Assembly: GCA_937880795.1 (NCBI GenBank)
Contig: CALGRQ010000336.1
Location: 1-7,939 of the forward strand
From: an uncultured Dyadobacter sp.
GTDB lineage: Bacteria > Bacteroidota > Bacteroidia > Cytophagales > Spirosomataceae
Direction: 5' to 3'
Length of the DNA stretch: 7,939 nt
How positions within the stretch are numbered: position 1 is the first letter of the stretch; each line of letters begins with the position of its first letter. The notes beneath the pieces are model-generated. The model was given only the letters and a program-made list of their open reading frames with translations. It had not been told where the DNA came from and did no database searches. Positions 7,107 through 7,939 of the stretch are shown here, piece by piece. The position numbers and the translations under genes were made by a program.

Positions 7107-7221
7107 TGCAAATAGGTGCCATTAAAACTTCATTAAAAATGAAGTTTTAACTTTACTAAACGAAGAAGAGCAACTGTTTACGCCCAATTGTTGAAGCGCG
7201 TAAATTGGACACCTAATTGCA
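7107..7221. other. Nested inverted repeats; possible three-way-junction RNA or small non-coding element
   Basis: Three complementary arm pairs are nested. The outer pair is 7107-7120 (TGCAAATAGGTGCC) with 7208-7221 (GACACCTAATTGCA), 12 of 14 paired. Inside are a perfect 12-base hairpin, 7122-7133 with 7139-7150 (TTAAAACTTCAT/ATGAAGTTTTAA), and a perfect 7-base pair, 7177-7183 with 7198-7204 (TTTACGC/GCGTAAA). Drawn as RNA this is a closed three-way junction of 115 nt. It lies upstream of the receptor promoter and 55 bases past the stop of the regulator gene, so it is either in that gene's 3' UTR or a separate unit. One outer mismatch becomes a G-U pair on the minus strand. On that strand TAGATTTT (7225-7232), one base off the -7 box, sits 3 bases before the element, but without a good -33 box. 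No known riboswitch signature was recognised. A small palindromic mobile element is the alternative. Confidence 0.45.
7122..7150. repeat. Perfect 12-bp AT-rich hairpin
   Basis: Arms 7122-7133 and 7139-7150 are fully complementary around TAAAA; one more T-A pair can close the loop to three bases. The stem is almost all A/T except for two G-C pairs. It might act as a bidirectional terminator for transcripts leaving the regulator gene, but no long T-tract follows it on either strand, so I do not call it one. Confidence 0.6.
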
Positions 7222-7276
7222 ATTAAAATCTATTCGTCATTCTGGAATTATCGACAAGCTAAACCACCGAAGCCCT

Positions 7277-7939
7277 TCACACCTCATTCTCTACTTTAGA
7301 ATTTCCTTTCCCCTTGTGCTCCGCCATATACTCCGAAGGATTCATCTGATATACCTTCTTAAATTCCTTACTAAAATAACGCCGATCACTAAAACCAACC
7401 ATTTCGGTTACTTCATTGACATGGTAGTTACCTGTTAGGAGCAGTTTAGCCGCATGACTAATACGAATATTTTTTGCAAAGTCATTAACCGCCATACCCG
7501 TAACTGCCTTCAATTTTTTATACAGTACCGCCCGGCTCATTCCCATTTCTTTGGCTAAGTCCTCTACCGTAATTGTGGGGTTTGCAATATTTTTTTCTAC
7601 AAGAGCAGCGAGGGTCTGAACAAAAACATCATCCGCATTCTTCACAAGCAATGTAGTAAAATCGCTCACCTCTGCTGAGGATCTGTATCTCATCCGAATT
7701 GTATTTTTCAGACTGAGTAGATTGTGAATCCGCAGAAGTAGCTCCGCCGTTTTAAAAGGCTTTGTCAGATAATGGTCAGCCTTGGCTTCCAAAGCCCTCA
7801 CCAGCGTAGCATCAGACGACTGCGCCGTTAACATAATTACCGGCACATGGGAAGTTCGCTGGTCCTGCTTCAAAAGAGAACACAATTCTATCCCGTCAAT
7901 ACCCCGCATCATGATATCTGTTATAACAATATCCGGTAT
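7277..7939 (-). CDS. Hybrid two-component system regulator, C-terminal REC plus AraC-type HTH (5' end outside window)
   Basis: The frame is open to the window edge, so only the last 220 residues are seen; the ATG at 7912 falls inside the receiver domain and is not the true start. The receiver domain shows the phospho-acceptor Asp8 in IVITDIMM, Thr38 in VIMLTAQ and Lys60 in LTKPF. A linker follows, then an AraC-family DNA-binding domain at about 119-206 with both helix-turn-helices (VEDLAKEMGMSRAVLYKKLK; VNEVTEMVGFSDRRYFSKEF). This REC-AraC arrangement and wording are typical of Bacteroidota hybrid two-component sensors, which carry a periplasmic sensor and histidine kinase upstream in one chain; a stand-alone response regulator cannot be excluded. 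The usual MMPG after the phospho-Asp reads MMRG. It ends in a charged tail. It could control the receptor operon downstream, though such regulators more often serve polysaccharide loci. Confidence 0.9.
   Translation of the reverse strand: MPDIVITDIMMRGIDGIELCSLLKQDQRTSHVPVIMLTAQSSDATLVRALEAKADHYLTKPFKTAELLLRIHNLLSLKNTIRMRYRSSAEVSDFTTLLVKNADDVFVQTLAALVEKNIANPTITVEDLAKEMGMSRAVLYKKLKAVTGMAVNDFAKNIRISHAAKLLLTGNYHVNEVTEMVGFSDRRYFSKEFKKVYQMNPSEYMAEHKGKGNSKVENEV

Noticed and set aside
7122..7150. Intrinsic terminator of the regulator gene
   Set aside because: The stem is almost all A/T and no run of T follows it on either strand; it is better treated as part of the nested repeat element.
6984..7276. 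Cobalamin or other known riboswitch in the receptor leader
   Set aside because: No B12-box or other familiar riboswitch core was recognised, and the predicted transcription start leaves a leader of only about 15 bases.
7277..7912. Complete 211-residue response regulator starting at 7912
   Set aside because: The frame continues to the window edge and the residues before that Met (PDIVITD) include the phospho-acceptor Asp, so the Met is internal.

Overview
The window reads as chromosomal DNA from a member of the Bacteroidota. The evidence is a TonB-dependent receptor with an N-terminal carboxypeptidase-regulatory-like domain, a regulator whose receiver domain is fused to an AraC-type helix-turn-helix as in hybrid two-component systems, a short TatD hydrolase abutting TcdA, weak or absent Shine-Dalgarno sequences, AT-rich intergenic DNA, and one exact match to the Bacteroidota promoter form TTTG-N19-TAnnTTTG. 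I cannot name the genus. All seven genes lie on the minus strand, so transcription runs from high to low coordinates.

From the right edge (upstream): 7277-7939 is the C-terminal end of a hybrid two-component regulator, cut by the window edge. Next is a 293-base AT-rich intergenic stretch holding a cluster of nested inverted repeats (7107-7221) and the exact-match promoter (7005-7035). That promoter drives a likely two-gene iron-uptake operon: a siderophore-type TonB-dependent outer-membrane receptor (4635-6983), then, 20 bases on, a four-helix PepSY-type inner-membrane protein (3427-4614) of the kind implicated in siderophore or haem iron reduction. The receptor would bring the ligand into the periplasm, and the PepSY protein could release iron by reduction at the inner membrane.

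After 179 non-coding bases with two imperfect inverted repeats comes a second cluster: a short TatD-family metal-dependent hydrolase (2606-3247), TcdA, the tRNA ct6A dehydratase (1874-2605, start codon touching the tatD stop), a class I-like polyphosphate kinase 2 (708-1823), and the start of a subclass B1 metallo-beta-lactamase lipoprotein (1-649, cut by the left edge). The first two are probably translationally coupled. The spacing (50 and 58 bases) allows read-through into ppk2 and bla, although bla also has a plausible weak promoter of its own.

I found no insertion sequences, integrases, tRNA or rRNA genes, CRISPR arrays or phage genes. I did not find a clear new multi-gene system. The best leads are the B1 beta-lactamase sitting among housekeeping genes without mobile elements, the nested inverted-repeat element upstream of the receptor, and the unusual pairing of a hybrid two-component regulator with an iron-type receptor rather than a SusCD pair.
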